A stretch of DNA of 64,000 nt from Sinomonas sp. ASV322 (GTDB taxonomy: Bacteria > Actinomycetota > Actinomycetes > Actinomycetales > Micrococcaceae). The notes below the pieces were generated by a model. The model had not been told where the DNA came from and did no database searches. It saw only the letters and a list, made by a program, of their open reading frames with translations. Positions 50,983 through 59,940 of this stretch are shown one piece after another (position 1 is the first letter of the stretch; each line of letters starts with the position of its first letter). Location of the stretch: contig NZ_JAVFJJ010000005.1 in NCBI RefSeq assembly GCF_030908245.1, forward strand, positions 124,001 through 188,000, read 5' to 3'. The position numbers and the translations under genes are program-made.

Positions 50983-51492
50983 CTACGCGAGGCTCCGCTG
51001 GAACAAGAACGTGTCGATCCACCGCCCGCGCTTGTAGCCGACGCCGCTCAGGTGCCCGGCGTTCGCGAATCCCAGGCGCTCGTGCAGCCGAGCCGAGGGT
51101 CCGGTCGCGGAGTCGGCGATGACGGCGATCATCTCGCGCATTCCAGCGCGGGCCGAGTGCGCGACAAGCTCCCCGAGCAGGACGGTGCCCCAGCCGCGCC
51201 CGCCCGCGTCGGGCGCGAGGTAGATCGTGTCCTCGACGGTGTGCCGGTAGGCGGGCTTGGCGCGCCACGGAGCGGCGTAGGCGAAGCCGCGCACCGACCC
51301 GGCGTGGTCGGCGACGAGGAACGGAAGGCCCAACGCCGCCAGATCGCCGAGCTTTCGCTCCCAGGCGTCGACGGTCCACGGGACCTCTTCGAACGTCGCG
51401 ACCGTGTTGAGCACGTAGTGCTCGTAGATTCCGGCCACGTCCGCGAGATCCTCCGGGCCAGCTGGCCGGATGTCGAGCTGATCCGATGTCAC
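50983..51492 (-). CDS. GNAT-family N-acetyltransferase (phosphinothricin acetyltransferase-like)
   Basis: The 169-aa protein starts at GTG. The family pattern of bar/pat-type enzymes is visible: DIRPAGPEDLADVAGIYEHYV at the start, GFAYAAPWRAKPAYRHTVEDTIYL-like centre, acetyl-CoA loop YLAPDAGGRGWGTVLLGELV and LHERLGFANAGHLSGVGYKR. It acetylates an amine, possibly methionine sulfoximine or phosphinothricin analogues or amino acids. It is the last gene of an operon with the aminotransferase and EamA exporter. Confidence 0.92.
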   Translation of the reverse strand: MTSDQLDIRPAGPEDLADVAGIYEHYVLNTVATFEEVPWTVDAWERKLGDLAALGLPFLVADHAGSVRGFAYAAPWRAKPAYRHTVEDTIYLAPDAGGRGWGTVLLGELVAHSARAGMREMIAVIADSATGPSARLHERLGFANAGHLSGVGYKRGRWIDTFLFQRSLA

Positions 51493-51505
51493 GAGCGCGA
51501 ATCTA

Positions 51506-52738
51506 CTACGACGCCGCCCCCACACGCCCGGACGACGGCGCCCACGCACCCTCCGCATGCACGGAACCGATCGCCGCGCCCACCTCCGCGACGCGGGACT
51601 CGGGAATCCCCGCGAGGTTGATACGGCCGGACGGAATCCCGTACACGGCCGCGCGGTCCCGGAGCACGGCCATCTGCGCCGCGTCGAGCGGGAGCCGGAG
51701 GAACATGCCCCGCTGCCCGCCCATGGCGCGCCACGCCGGGGAATCGACGCTGGCCACGAGGCCCGCACGAAGCCGGGCCAGCCGGAGGCGCATCGACTCA
51801 AGCTCGTCGCGCCACGCGGAGCGCAACACGGGGGAGCCGAGCACTTCCGCCACGACGTCCGCGCCGTGGCCCGGCGGCTGGGAGTAGCTCGAGCGCGCGA
51901 TGCCCTCGAGCAGCGTGCGGGCCGCGGCGCCCTCCCCCGGGGTCCGCGCGAACACGTACGCCGCGCCGACGCGCTCGCTGTACAGGCCGAACGCCTTCGA
52001 GCACGAGACGGCCACGACCGCCTCGGGCACGTTCGCGAGGAGGCGACGCATCCCCGCCAGGTCGGCGTCGAGGCCGTCGCCGAGCCCGTAATAGGCCTGG
52101 TCGATGAACGGCACGACGCCGGCCGCGGCGAGTGCAACGGCCAGGTCGCCCCATGCGTCCGCGGGCAGGGAGAGGCCCGTCGGGTTGTGGCAGCAGCCTT
52201 GCAGGAGGAGGACGTCGCCCGGCCTCGCGTGCCGAATCGCGTCGAGGGTTGCCGCGACGTCGAGGGTGCCGTCACCCCCGACGAGGGGATAGGTCCGAAC
52301 GGCCAGGCCCGCGGCCGTGAGGATCGGGACGTGGTTGACGTACGCGGGCGTCCCGACGAGCACGGTCCGCCCGGGCCCGGTAACGGCGATGAGCTCGGAG
52401 AGCATGCGCAGCGCACCGGTGCCCGCGACGCTCTGGATGCCGACGGCCCGCGCCGCGAGGTCGGGCCCGAGGACGAGGTCGCCGAGCAGACGCGTGAAGA
52501 CCTCGCTTCCACCCAGCCCGCGGTATTCCTTCGACGCCGGCCCCGGGTTCGCCGCGGTGCCTCGCGCGAGCCGCAGCTCCGCGGCGCGGACCGCGCCCAT
52601 GACGGGGCACACGCCGTCGTCGTCCCGGTAGACGCCGAGGATGAGGTCGAGCTTGCCGGGCCGCGGGTCGGCGTCGTACACCTCGCGGAGGGCCCACAGC
52701 GGGTCGGCTTCGACGGCGGGAAGGTCGATGAGGAGCAT
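51506..52738 (-). CDS. Aromatic/aspartate aminotransferase (class I)
   Basis: The 410-aa PLP enzyme has the AspC/TyrB pattern: YRDDDGVCPVMGAVRAAEL, Asn in QGCCHNPTGLSLPADAWGDL, Tyr in IDQAYYGLGDGLDADL and the PLP lysine in VVAVSCSKAFGLYSERVGA. R in SGRINLAGI binds the substrate carboxylate. It moves amino groups between aromatic or acidic amino acids and 2-oxo acids. Its start is 1 nt after the exporter stop. With the Lrp gene opposite, a role in amino-acid turnover is likely. Confidence 0.92.
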   Translation of the reverse strand: MLLIDLPAVEADPLWALREVYDADPRPGKLDLILGVYRDDDGVCPVMGAVRAAELRLARGTAANPGPASKEYRGLGGSEVFTRLLGDLVLGPDLAARAVGIQSVAGTGALRMLSELIAVTGPGRTVLVGTPAYVNHVPILTAAGLAVRTYPLVGGDGTLDVAATLDAIRHARPGDVLLLQGCCHNPTGLSLPADAWGDLAVALAAAGVVPFIDQAYYGLGDGLDADLAGMRRLLANVPEAVVAVSCSKAFGLYSERVGAAYVFARTPGEGAAARTLLEGIARSSYSQPPGHGADVVAEVLGSPVLRSAWRDELESMRLRLARLRAGLVASVDSPAWRAMGGQRGMFLRLPLDAAQMAVLRDRAAVYGIPSGRINLAGIPESRVAEVGAAIGSVHAEGAWAPSSGRVGAAS

Positions 52739-52739
52739 G

Positions 52740-53708
52740 TCACAGGGCTTTCTCGTGGGCTTCGGACCGGACGACGGCGTGGGGCGGGTGTGGCTCGGCC
52801 GCCGGCGACGGCGTGGGGCGGGGTCGCGGGGCAAGGAGGGTGAAGGCGAGGACGCCGGCGACGATCGTCACGAGGGCTGCAATGGCAGCCGAACCCGGCA
52901 GCTCCCCGAAAAGCGGCACGGCAGCGAGGGCCGTCGCGACGGGGCTGAGCGCGCCGAAGGCCGCGGCCGGCCGGGGCCCGAGGGAGCGGACCGCGACGGC
53001 GTAGCACAGCCCTGCTACAACACCGACGCCAAGGCCCTGCACGACGACGAATTCGACGACGTCGCCCGCCGCCGCCGTCCCAGCGGCGAGGCGGCTCGGG
53101 AGCCAGCCGAGCGCGATCCCCGCGGCCACGGCCACAGCCGACGGAACGCAGAGGACGAGGGCCGCGCTCACGGGGTCGAGGCTCGTGCGCCGCAGGCCGA
53201 GCGTGTAGATGCTCCAGAGGAGGCCCGCGGCCAGGAGGACTCCGATCCCTGCCGAGACGCTCGACGCCGAGCCGGCCGCGGCGATCCCCACCCCGGCGAC
53301 GATCACGACGACGGCAATCACCTGCGTGCGCGCGAGGCGGTCACGCCACACGACGGCGGAGATGGCACTCACGAAGAGCGGCACGCTGCCGGGGATGACG
53401 AGCCCTACCAGGGCCGCGCTCGTCATCGACCCGCCGAGGGAGGCCAGGAGAAGGAAGGGAGCCCCCGCCCCTGCGGCGATCGCGGCGAGCGTGCGGGGAT
53501 TCTCGCCGCGCAGCGCACGGACCGTCCGCGGGAGCCACGGCGCGAGCACGAGAATCGGCACCGCGAACCGGAGCAGCGCGACGTCGGCGGACGTGAGCGT
53601 CGAGGAGCCGATCCCCCGCACGCTCAGCGCGAAGCCGGCCCACACCGCGACGGTGAGGAGCATCGCCACCGCGCCGCGCGCCGTCGTACGCCCGATCCTC
53701 GCGTCCAT
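52740..53708 (-). CDS. EamA/DMT-family transporter
   Basis: The 322-aa protein starts at ATG with GGGAGG 7 nt upstream. It has ten predicted spans in two EamA repeats (AVAMLLTVAVWAGFALSVRG; AGIGVLLAAGLLWSIYTLGL). Family members export amino acids or metabolites. It heads the operon exporter-aminotransferase-acetyltransferase, divergent from an Lrp/AsnC regulator 128 nt away, a classic setting for amino-acid exporters. Confidence 0.9.
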   Translation of the reverse strand: MDARIGRTTARGAVAMLLTVAVWAGFALSVRGIGSSTLTSADVALLRFAVPILVLAPWLPRTVRALRGENPRTLAAIAAGAGAPFLLLASLGGSMTSAALVGLVIPGSVPLFVSAISAVVWRDRLARTQVIAVVVIVAGVGIAAAGSASSVSAGIGVLLAAGLLWSIYTLGLRRTSLDPVSAALVLCVPSAVAVAAGIALGWLPSRLAAGTAAAGDVVEFVVVQGLGVGVVAGLCYAVAVRSLGPRPAAAFGALSPVATALAAVPLFGELPGSAAIAALVTIVAGVLAFTLLAPRPRPTPSPAAEPHPPHAVVRSEAHEKAL

Positions 53709-53784
53709 CCCACCGTCCTCCCGCCTCCGGGCGAGCACCGCCCGATGCCACGATGCTAGGACGAAACCCGCGGCAGGCGATTGC

Positions 53785-53823
53785 GAATCTGCCCCAGTCA
53801 GCCGCCGAATTGGCAGAATCTGC
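53785..53823. promoter_or_regulatory. Two GAATCTGC repeats, possible Lrp sites
   Basis: GAATCTGC occurs at 53785-53792 and 53816-53823, 31 bp (about three turns) apart, in the gap between the Lrp gene and the exporter operon. The second is part of the near-palindrome GGCAGAATCTGCT. Helical phasing and position suit an Lrp-type octamer. Confidence 0.5.
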
Positions 53824-53836
53824 TAAGTTCAGGTTC

Positions 53837-54295
53837 ATGGACAGCATCGACCGCGCGATCGTGACCGAGCTGCAGCGGGATGGCCGGCTCAGCAACCAAG
53901 ACCTCGCGGACCGGGTGGGGCTCTCGCCCTCGCCGTGCCTGCGGCGCGTGCGGCAGCTCGAGACGGACGGCGTGATCACCGGCTACCGCGCGGACGTGAG
54001 CGCGAAGGCACTCGGCCTGCCCATCACCGTGTTCGTCACGCTGACCCTCGAGCGTCACGCGGTCGAGACGACCGAGGTCGTCGAGGAGCGCATCAACGCG
54101 CTCGAGAACGTCACCGAGTGCTATCTCCTCGCGGGCGACGGCGACTACCTCCTCAAAGTCGCGATCGGAAGCCTCGAGGAGTACGAGGACCTCGTGCGGT
54201 CGAAGCTCCGCTCGATCCCGGCCATCGCCTCGATCCGAACGAGCTTCGCCTATTCGACAATCAAGAAGCCATCGCCGCTTCCGGTGCGCGCATAG
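53837..54295 (+). CDS. Lrp/AsnC-family regulator
   Basis: The 152-aa protein has an N-terminal HTH (MDSIDRAIVTELQRDGRLSN then QDLADRVGLSPSPCLRRVRQ) and a RAM ligand domain ending with ECYLLAGDGDYLLKVAIGSL. Family members sense amino acids and control transport and metabolism genes. It very likely regulates the divergent exporter operon and itself. Confidence 0.93.
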   Translation: MDSIDRAIVTELQRDGRLSNQDLADRVGLSPSPCLRRVRQLETDGVITGYRADVSAKALGLPITVFVTLTLERHAVETTEVVEERINALENVTECYLLAGDGDYLLKVAIGSLEEYEDLVRSKLRSIPAIASIRTSFAYSTIKKPSPLPVRA

Positions 54296-54428
54296 GCCCA
54301 CCCGAACGCAGTGCAAGGCTTTCCCAAGGTTCACCCGAGATTCGGCCACCGGCACCGCCCGCCCCCGTACCGTCGAAATCGACGCTGGCACACCGCCCAG
54401 CACGGAACGACAGAAACGGGGGATACCC

Positions 54429-55631
54429 ATCAAAAAGCTACTGTCCTTCGCCGGCGCGGGCCTTCTGCTCGCGGCCGCCCTTGCCGCCGGGAGCACTCCG
54501 GCCGTAGCGGGACCGAACCTCCACGCGCTCGAGAACAGCGTCCGGGTCTGTTCCCTCCCCGTCGCTGGCGAGGCGGCCTGCACGGCACGGCAGGCCACGC
54601 CCAATGGCAAGGCCGCTCCCCGACTGAGCGCCCCGCCGTCGTCCGGCCTCACCCCCGCCCAGCTCCGCGACGCCTATAAGCTCACGGGCACCGCCTCGGG
54701 CGGCCGAACGGTCGCGATCGTCGATGCGTACGGCTACCCGAACCTTACGGCCGACCTCGCGACGTATCGCGCGCAGTTCGGCCTGCCCGCGTGCACCGTC
54801 GCGAGCGGATGCCTGCGCATCCTGAACCAGAACGGCGGCACCGCGCTTCCGGCCTTCAACCTCGGCTGGGCCCAGGAACAGGCGCTCGACGTCGACGCCG
54901 TCTCGGCCGCGTGCCCCGACTGCAAGATCGTGGTCGTCCAGGCGAACTCGGCGTCGTTCACCGACCTCGGGACAGCGGTGCAGACCGCGGCCAAGGTCCC
55001 GGGCGTCGTCGCGATCTCGAACAGCTATGGCGGCTCCGATGCCTCCGACGCCTACTACGGGAAGTACTACAACTTCCCCGGCATCGCCGTGACCGCGAGC
55101 GCGGGCGACAGCGGCTACCAAGGCGCGTCGTACCCGGCGACGTCGAGCTACGTGACGGCCGTCGGCGGCACCTCGCTCGTCGCGGCTCCCGGCACGGCGC
55201 GCGGCTGGACCGAGTCGGTGTGGAGCGGCACGGGCTCCGGCTGCTCGGCCTACAACGCGGCCCTTCCGGCGGCGGCCTCCTACAACACGGGCTGCTCGAA
55301 GCGCGCGATGAACGACGTCGCCGCGGCCTCCGATCCGAACCACGGCGGCCTCGCGGTGGTCTACCCGACGTCGAGCTCGTCCTCGACATGGGGCCAGTTC
55401 GGCGGAACGAGCGAGGCCTCGCCCATCATCGCGTCGGTGTACGCACTGTCGGGGAACACGGGTTCCGGGTCCATCTACGCGAACAGCATCCCGTACGCGC
55501 ATCCCGGCGCGCTGTTCGACGTCACGTCGGGCTCCAACGGGACCTGCCCGACCGCCCAGTGGTGCGCCGCCCGCACCGGCTGGGACGGCCCGACCGGGCT
55601 CGGTACCCCGAACGGCGTGGGCGGCTTCTGA
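54429..55631 (+). CDS. Secreted S53 (sedolisin/kumamolisin-like) serine-carboxyl protease, ATC start inferred
   Basis: The frame holds a signal peptide (I/M-KKLLSFAGAGLLLAAALAAG) and a catalytic domain of about 310 aa. The sedolisin Glu/Asp pair is in LGWAQEQALDVDAVSAAC, the oxyanion Asp in VTASAGDSGYQGAS, and the nucleophile Ser in FGGTSEASPIIASVYAL. No ATG, GTG or TTG lies in frame between the Lrp stop and residue ~168. The best start is ATC at 54429, preceded by GGGGGA at 6 nt. The usual large propeptide domain is absent; only about 60 residues separate the signal from the domain. It would act outside the cell, often at acid pH. Confidence 0.8.
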   Translation: MKKLLSFAGAGLLLAAALAAGSTPAVAGPNLHALENSVRVCSLPVAGEAACTARQATPNGKAAPRLSAPPSSGLTPAQLRDAYKLTGTASGGRTVAIVDAYGYPNLTADLATYRAQFGLPACTVASGCLRILNQNGGTALPAFNLGWAQEQALDVDAVSAACPDCKIVVVQANSASFTDLGTAVQTAAKVPGVVAISNSYGGSDASDAYYGKYYNFPGIAVTASAGDSGYQGASYPATSSYVTAVGGTSLVAAPGTARGWTESVWSGTGSGCSAYNAALPAAASYNTGCSKRAMNDVAAASDPNHGGLAVVYPTSSSSSTWGQFGGTSEASPIIASVYALSGNTGSGSIYANSIPYAHPGALFDVTSGSNGTCPTAQWCAARTGWDGPTGLGTPNGVGGF

Positions 55632-55643
55632 CCCACGCCCTGC

Positions 55644-55681
55644 GAGGCCCGGGACGCACGATGGGGGGCGTCCCGGGCCTC
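55644..55681. terminator. Bidirectional hairpin terminator
   Basis: GAGGCCCGGGACGC (55644-55657) pairs with GCGTCCCGGGCCTC (55668-55681) over 14 bp between convergent genes. Confidence 0.8.
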
Positions 55682-55688
55682 ATCCGTG

Positions 55689-56072
55689 TCATCGGCCCCC
55701 GGCCGCCAAGTATTCGGTGGCGTTGTAGTGAATGCGGAGCGACTTGATTTCGCCGCCGTCGAGTTCGAAGAATTCGGCGAAGCGGACTGTGCCGCCCGGA
55801 AGGACGGCGTCATAGAGCACCGCGGCGCTGTGCGCGGTCACCACGGCTTGGATCATGTCGATCTTGCGCACCGCCTCGATGAAGCCCCGCACCCCGCGGG
55901 CAAAGCGCTCCGCGCCGGAAACAGTCCCCGCGATAGGGCCTTCGAAGACAAAGCCCGCGCCCAGGAAGGGAATAAGCTCGAGCCCTTCGCCATATCGGTC
56001 GACTCCGCCCGTGAGAATCGAATAGTAGGCGCGGAGAACGGGCGATGCGTCGACGATCTCTTCAGCGGACAT
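55689..56072 (-). CDS. SnoaL/NTF2-like protein
   Basis: The 127-aa protein starts at ATG with AAGGAG 6 nt upstream. It has the SnoaL cone fold pattern: an N-terminal helix (SPVLRAYYSILTGGVDRYGE), a strand-loop with EGPIAGTVSGAERFARGVRG, and final strands (RFAEFFELDGGEIKSLRIHY ending in YNATEYL). Such proteins bind or isomerise small molecules, for example polyketides or steroids, or act as partner subunits. No neighbour fixes its role. Confidence 0.8.
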   Translation of the reverse strand: MSAEEIVDASPVLRAYYSILTGGVDRYGEGLELIPFLGAGFVFEGPIAGTVSGAERFARGVRGFIEAVRKIDMIQAVVTAHSAAVLYDAVLPGGTVRFAEFFELDGGEIKSLRIHYNATEYLAAGGR

Positions 56073-56134
56073 GATGCGCTCCTTGTTCGGGCTGTGTCTT
56101 CAGTATGAGGAACCCGGCTGGAAGGATGGAGGCC

Positions 56135-56593
56135 ATGAGCCAAGACCAGACCGCCCGGTTGTCCACCGCGTCCCGCGAGATCAACGCGCCCGCCGCCGCG
56201 ATCTTCGAGCTGATCGCCGATCCATCCCGCCAGCCCGAATGGGACGGCAACGACAACCTGGGCGAGGCCGCGCCCGGCCAGCGGGTTCACGCCGTCGGCG
56301 ACGTCTTCACGATGGCGCTCACGGCCGGGGTCCTGCGCGAGAACACGATCGTCGAGTTCGAGGAAGGCCGCCGGGTCGCGTGGCTGCCTAGCGAGCCGGG
56401 TCACCCTGCGCCGGGCCATCTGTGGCGCTGGGAACTGGCTCCCCTCGACGAGCAGCGCACCCTTGTCACGCACACCTACGACTGGACGAACCTGACCGAC
56501 GCGAACCGCTTCGAACGCGCCCGACGGACCACGTCGGAGCGCCTGCTGGCCTCGATCGACCGGCTGGCTGCGCTCGCGGAGGCTCGCGCCTAG
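56135..56593 (+). CDS. SRPBCC family protein (polyketide cyclase/dehydrase-like)
   Basis: The 152-aa protein starts at ATG following AAGGATGGAGG. The START-like pattern is clear: SREINAPAAAIFELIADPSR then QPEWDGNDNL, strand VGDVFTMALTAGVLRENTIV, RRVAWLPSEPG and RTLVTHTYDWTNL, with a long C-terminal helix. It probably binds a hydrophobic ligand. It is divergent from the SnoaL-like gene (62 nt gap), so the two may be coregulated. Confidence 0.85.
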   Translation: MSQDQTARLSTASREINAPAAAIFELIADPSRQPEWDGNDNLGEAAPGQRVHAVGDVFTMALTAGVLRENTIVEFEEGRRVAWLPSEPGHPAPGHLWRWELAPLDEQRTLVTHTYDWTNLTDANRFERARRTTSERLLASIDRLAALAEARA

Positions 56594-56645
56594 CGCAGGG
56601 GTCACGGCGGGCCCGGCAGCTCCATCGGATCCTCCGTGAAAACCG

Positions 56646-56675
56646 TTGACAAGCTTGTACAACTCTTTCCATACT
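56646..56675 (+). promoter_or_regulatory. Promoter and near-palindromic operator of the LacI gene
   Basis: TTGACA (56646-56651) and CATACT (56670-56675) are spaced 18 nt. The near-palindrome GTTGACAAG/CTTGTACAAC (56645-56663) overlaps the -35 region and has the AAGCTT centre usual for LacI-family sites. Autoregulation by the gene product is likely. Confidence 0.65.
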
Positions 56676-56712
56676 GGGTGAGGACAAGCTCGACGACGCG
56701 CACGGAGGATCG

Positions 56713-57723
56713 ATGGCAGCCACCCTGACGGATGTAGCGAAACTCGCAGGAGTCTCGCTCGCCACGGCCTCGCGAGCATTCAGCGACCCCGGCCGGCTCG
56801 CAGCCGAGACCCGGCAGAGAGTGCTTTCCGCCGCGGCGGCCCTGGGATACGAGGCGGCCACGGTGTCGACGGGAGCCCGCACTCTCGGCGTCGTCGTCCC
56901 GGACGTGTCAAACGCCGTCTTCGCCGCGTTGATCAAGTCCGTGCAGGAGCGCGCGTGGCCCGGCCGGCACCGGATGATCGTCGCGGACACGGCGGAGTCC
57001 ACCGACCGCGAGCGCGAGCATCTCGCGGCCCTCGCGAGCTCCGTGGACGGCATTATCCTGTGCTCGCCGCGTCTGCCCGCCGAGGAGGTCCGCGAGCTCG
57101 CGGGCCGGACCCCGCTCGTCGTGATCAACGGCGAGGCCGTCGGCGCCGCACGGGTCCTCATGGACGCGGGCGAGGGCCTCCGCCAGGCGGTCGAGCACCT
57201 CTTCTCCCTCGGACACCGGCGCTTCGCGTACGTGCCCGGCCCGGCGTCGTCGTGGGCCAACGGCCAGCGCCTCGCCGCGGTGACCCGGCTGTGCGAGGAG
57301 TGGGGAGTCGAACTCGTCACCGTGGGCAATCAGAACGCAACGGTCGACGGCGGCCTTGCGGCGGCGGCGTCGGTCGTCGCGAGCGGGGCCACGGCCGCCA
57401 TCGCGTACAACGACCTTGTCGCTGTCGGCCTCCTCGCCGGCGCCCGCACGCTCGGCTACCACTGCCCGGAAGACCTGAGCGTCGTCGGGATCGACGACCT
57501 CGACATCGCCGCCGCGGCCGAGCCCGGCCTCACGTCAGTGCGCGTCGCGATCGAGCGCAGCGGCGCCCTCGGCCTCGACCTCCTCCTCGAGCAGCTGGCA
57601 GGCAAGTCCCGGGCCACAGAGGCGGTCCACTTGACCTCGCAGCTCATCGTCCGAGGCTCGACGTTCGCCGCCCGCGGCGCGGACTCCGCCCTCCGGGGCG
57701 GCCAGCACAGAGGCCGCAAGTGA
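56713..57723 (+). CDS. LacI-family transcriptional regulator
   Basis: The 336-aa protein begins with the LacI HTH (TLTDVAKLAGVSLATASRAF then SDPGRLAAETRQRV) and continues with a periplasmic-binding-protein-like ligand domain (RTLGVVVPDVSNAVFAALIK; VVGIDDLDIAAAAEPGLTSV). It heads a cluster of sugar-acid genes. The next start overlaps its stop (GTGA), so it is translated with the enzymes. It probably represses the operon until a hexuronate-derived ligand binds. Confidence 0.93.
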   Translation: MAATLTDVAKLAGVSLATASRAFSDPGRLAAETRQRVLSAAAALGYEAATVSTGARTLGVVVPDVSNAVFAALIKSVQERAWPGRHRMIVADTAESTDREREHLAALASSVDGIILCSPRLPAEEVRELAGRTPLVVINGEAVGAARVLMDAGEGLRQAVEHLFSLGHRRFAYVPGPASSWANGQRLAAVTRLCEEWGVELVTVGNQNATVDGGLAAAASVVASGATAAIAYNDLVAVGLLAGARTLGYHCPEDLSVVGIDDLDIAAAAEPGLTSVRVAIERSGALGLDLLLEQLAGKSRATEAVHLTSQLIVRGSTFAARGADSALRGGQHRGRK

Positions 57724-58724
57724 GCCCCACGGTGCATGCGGACATGAGGGTCGTCATCGCGGACAGCAATCTCCTGCCCCATCGCACGCTTCTCGAGGAG
57801 GCCCTTCCCGCGGGCACGGCGACCTCCTGGCACGACACGTGGAACGAGGCCGCCCTCGTCGACGACCTGCGCGACGCCGACGTGTACGTGGGCCCGCGCT
57901 TCACGGCGCGCATGGGCTCGGCCGCGGAGAAGCTCCGCCTCGTCCACGTGGCGGGCGCCGGGTACGACGGCATCGACGCCGACGCCCTGCCCGCGGCCTG
58001 CGTGTGCGCAAACACGTTCCACCACGAGAACTCGATCGCCGAGCACATCGCGGCCGTCCTCGTGGCTCTCCGGCGCAACCTCCTGGGCCAGGACGCAGCG
58101 CTCCGCACGGGCGCATGGGCCTCGTCGGTGTACTCGCCGGCCATCCCGCAGCCGGAGACGCTGCGCGAATCAGTTGTCGCTTTCCTCGGCTTCGGCCACA
58201 TCGGCCAGGCGTCGTGGAGCCTCCTGCGCGCGTTCGGCGCCGAGGGCATCGCGGTCACCCGAAGCGGAGCGGTCGACGCCGCGGCGCACGACCTCCGCTG
58301 GGCGGGAACGACGGCGCAGCTCGGCGCGGCGCTGACCGAGGCGGACGTGCTCGTGGTGAGCATCCCGCTCGGCGACGAGACACGCTCGGTGATCGGCGCC
58401 GTCGAACTCGACGAGCTCGGCCCCGCGGGGCTGCTCGTCAACGTTGCGCGCGGGCCTGTCGTCGATGAGGCCGCGCTTTACGAGGCCCTCCGCGACCGCC
58501 GCATCGCCGGGGCCGCGATCGACGTCTGGTACCGCTACCCCGGCGGCGACGGCAAGGCGGAGCCCGCGAACCTGCCCTTCGGCCGCCTCGACAACGTCAT
58601 CATGACGCCCCACTCGTCCGGCGTGACAGCCGAGACCTTCCGCGGCCGCGTCCGCGACATCGCCGCGAACATCACGAGTCTGTCCCGCAACGAACCCCTC
58701 AAGAACGTGGTAATCCCCTCATGA
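57720..58724 (+). CDS. D-isomer-specific 2-hydroxyacid dehydrogenase
   Basis: The 334-aa protein starts at GTG overlapping the LacI stop; an ATG at 57744 is an alternative. The NAD-binding loop is [20 protein letters not shown]. The catalytic residues are in [19 protein letters not shown] (Arg), [18 protein letters not shown] and [15 protein letters not shown] (His). Members interconvert 2-oxo acids and D-2-hydroxyacids, for example glyoxylate/hydroxypyruvate. In this operon it may reduce a sugar-acid breakdown product. It overlaps the dehydratase gene (ATGA). Confidence 0.9.
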   Translation: MSPTVHADMRVVIADSNLLPHRTLLEEALPAGTATSWHDTWNEAALVDDLRDADVYVGPRFTARMGSAAEKLRLVHVAGAGYDGIDADALPAACVCANTFHHENSIAEHIAAVLVALRRNLLGQDAALRTGAWASSVYSPAIPQPETLRESVVAFLGFGHIGQASWSLLRAFGAEGIAVTRSGAVDAAAHDLRWAGTTAQLGAALTEADVLVVSIPLGDETRSVIGAVELDELGPAGLLVNVARGPVVDEAALYEALRDRRIAGAAIDVWYRYPGGDGKAEPANLPFGRLDNVIMTPHSSGVTAETFRGRVRDIAANITSLSRNEPLKNVVIPS

Positions 58725-59938
58725 CCCGAAAGATCGTGGACGTCGACGTCCTCATCACCAGCCCGTCCCGGAACTTCGTCACGCTCAAGATCACGACCGA
58801 CGACGGGATCGTCGGCTGGGGCGACGCGACCCTCAACGGCCGCGAGCTCTCCGTGGCGAGCTACCTCCGCGACCACCTCGCGCCCGCGCTCCTGGGCCGG
58901 GACGCGGACCGCATCGAGGACACGTGGCAGTTCCTCTACCGCGGTGCCTATTGGCGCCGCGGCCCCGTGACCATGGCGGCCATCGGCGCCGTCGACCTCG
59001 CCCTGTGGGACATCAAGGGCAAGGCCCACGGCGTCCCCGTGTACCAGCTCCTCGGCGGGGCGGCACGGGACAAGATCCTCACCTACACGCATGCGACCGG
59101 CTGGGACGTGCCCGAGCTGCTCGACTCCATCGAACGACGGCGGGAGCAGGGCTTCCGCGCGGTCCGCGCCCAATCGGGCGTGCCGGGACTCGACAAGGTC
59201 TACGGCGTGACGCGCGGCGCGGCGAGCTACGAGCCCGCGGGGCGCGGCGGCGGGCCGGCCGAGGAAACCTGGGACACGTCCGCGTACTTGCGCCACGCGC
59301 CCAAGGTCCTCTCCGCGGTGCGCGAGCACGTGGGCCCCGAGCTCAAGCTCCTCCACGACGTGCACCACCGCCTCAACCCCACCGAGGCAGCCCGGCTCGC
59401 GAAGTCGCTCGAGGACGTCGACCTGTTCTGGCTCGAGGACGTCACGCCAGCCGAGAACCAGCGCCTCCTCCGGGCCGTCCGCGCGCAGACCACGGTCCCG
59501 CTCGCGATCGGCGAGGTCTTCAACACGATCTGGGACTGCGAGGCGCTCCTCACCGAGCGGCTCATCGACTACATCCGCACCGCCGTCGTGCACGCGGGCG
59601 GCATCTCCCACGTCCGCAAGATCCTCGCCCTCGCCGAGGTCTACCAGGTCAAGGGCGCCCCGCACGGCCCGTCCGATGTTTCACCGATCAACCTTTCCGC
59701 GTCGCTCCACGTGGGCCTCGCCACGACGAACTTCGGCATCCAGGAGTACATGGGCTACGACCCGCTCGTCTCCGAGGTGTTCCGCAGCAGCTTCACGTTC
59801 GAGGACGGCTACCTCCACCCCGGCGACGAGCCCGGCCTCGGCGTCGAGGTCGACGAGGCCGCCGCCGCACGCTTCCCCTACTCCCCCGCCTACCTGCCGA
59901 TCGCCCGCGAGCTCGACGGCACCATGAAGGACTGGTGA
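58721..59938 (+). CDS. manD: D-mannonate dehydratase, ManD/RspA type (enolase superfamily)
   Basis: The 405-aa protein has the capping domain of the RspA subgroup ([53 protein letters not shown]). Metal ligands are in [14 protein letters not shown] (Asp), [11 protein letters not shown] (Glu) and [12 protein letters not shown] (Glu), with catalytic His in [13 protein letters not shown]. It removes water from D-mannonate to give 2-keto-3-deoxy-D-gluconate, though some members act slowly on gluconate. The adjacent fructuronate reductase, which makes mannonate, supports this call. Confidence 0.92.
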   Translation: MTRKIVDVDVLITSPSRNFVTLKITTDDGIVGWGDATLNGRELSVASYLRDHLAPALLGRDADRIEDTWQFLYRGAYWRRGPVTMAAIGAVDLALWDIKGKAHGVPVYQLLGGAARDKILTYTHATGWDVPELLDSIERRREQGFRAVRAQSGVPGLDKVYGVTRGAASYEPAGRGGGPAEETWDTSAYLRHAPKVLSAVREHVGPELKLLHDVHHRLNPTEAARLAKSLEDVDLFWLEDVTPAENQRLLRAVRAQTTVPLAIGEVFNTIWDCEALLTERLIDYIRTAVVHAGGISHVRKILALAEVYQVKGAPHGPSDVSPINLSASLHVGLATTNFGIQEYMGYDPLVSEVFRSSFTFEDGYLHPGDEPGLGVEVDEAAAARFPYSPAYLPIARELDGTMKDW

Positions 59939-59940
59939 GC

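Noticed and set aside
50983-53007. 674-codon minus-strand frame through the aminotransferase
   Set aside because: The C-terminal 169 residues are the acetyltransferase; the remainder is an alternative-frame reading of the aminotransferase.
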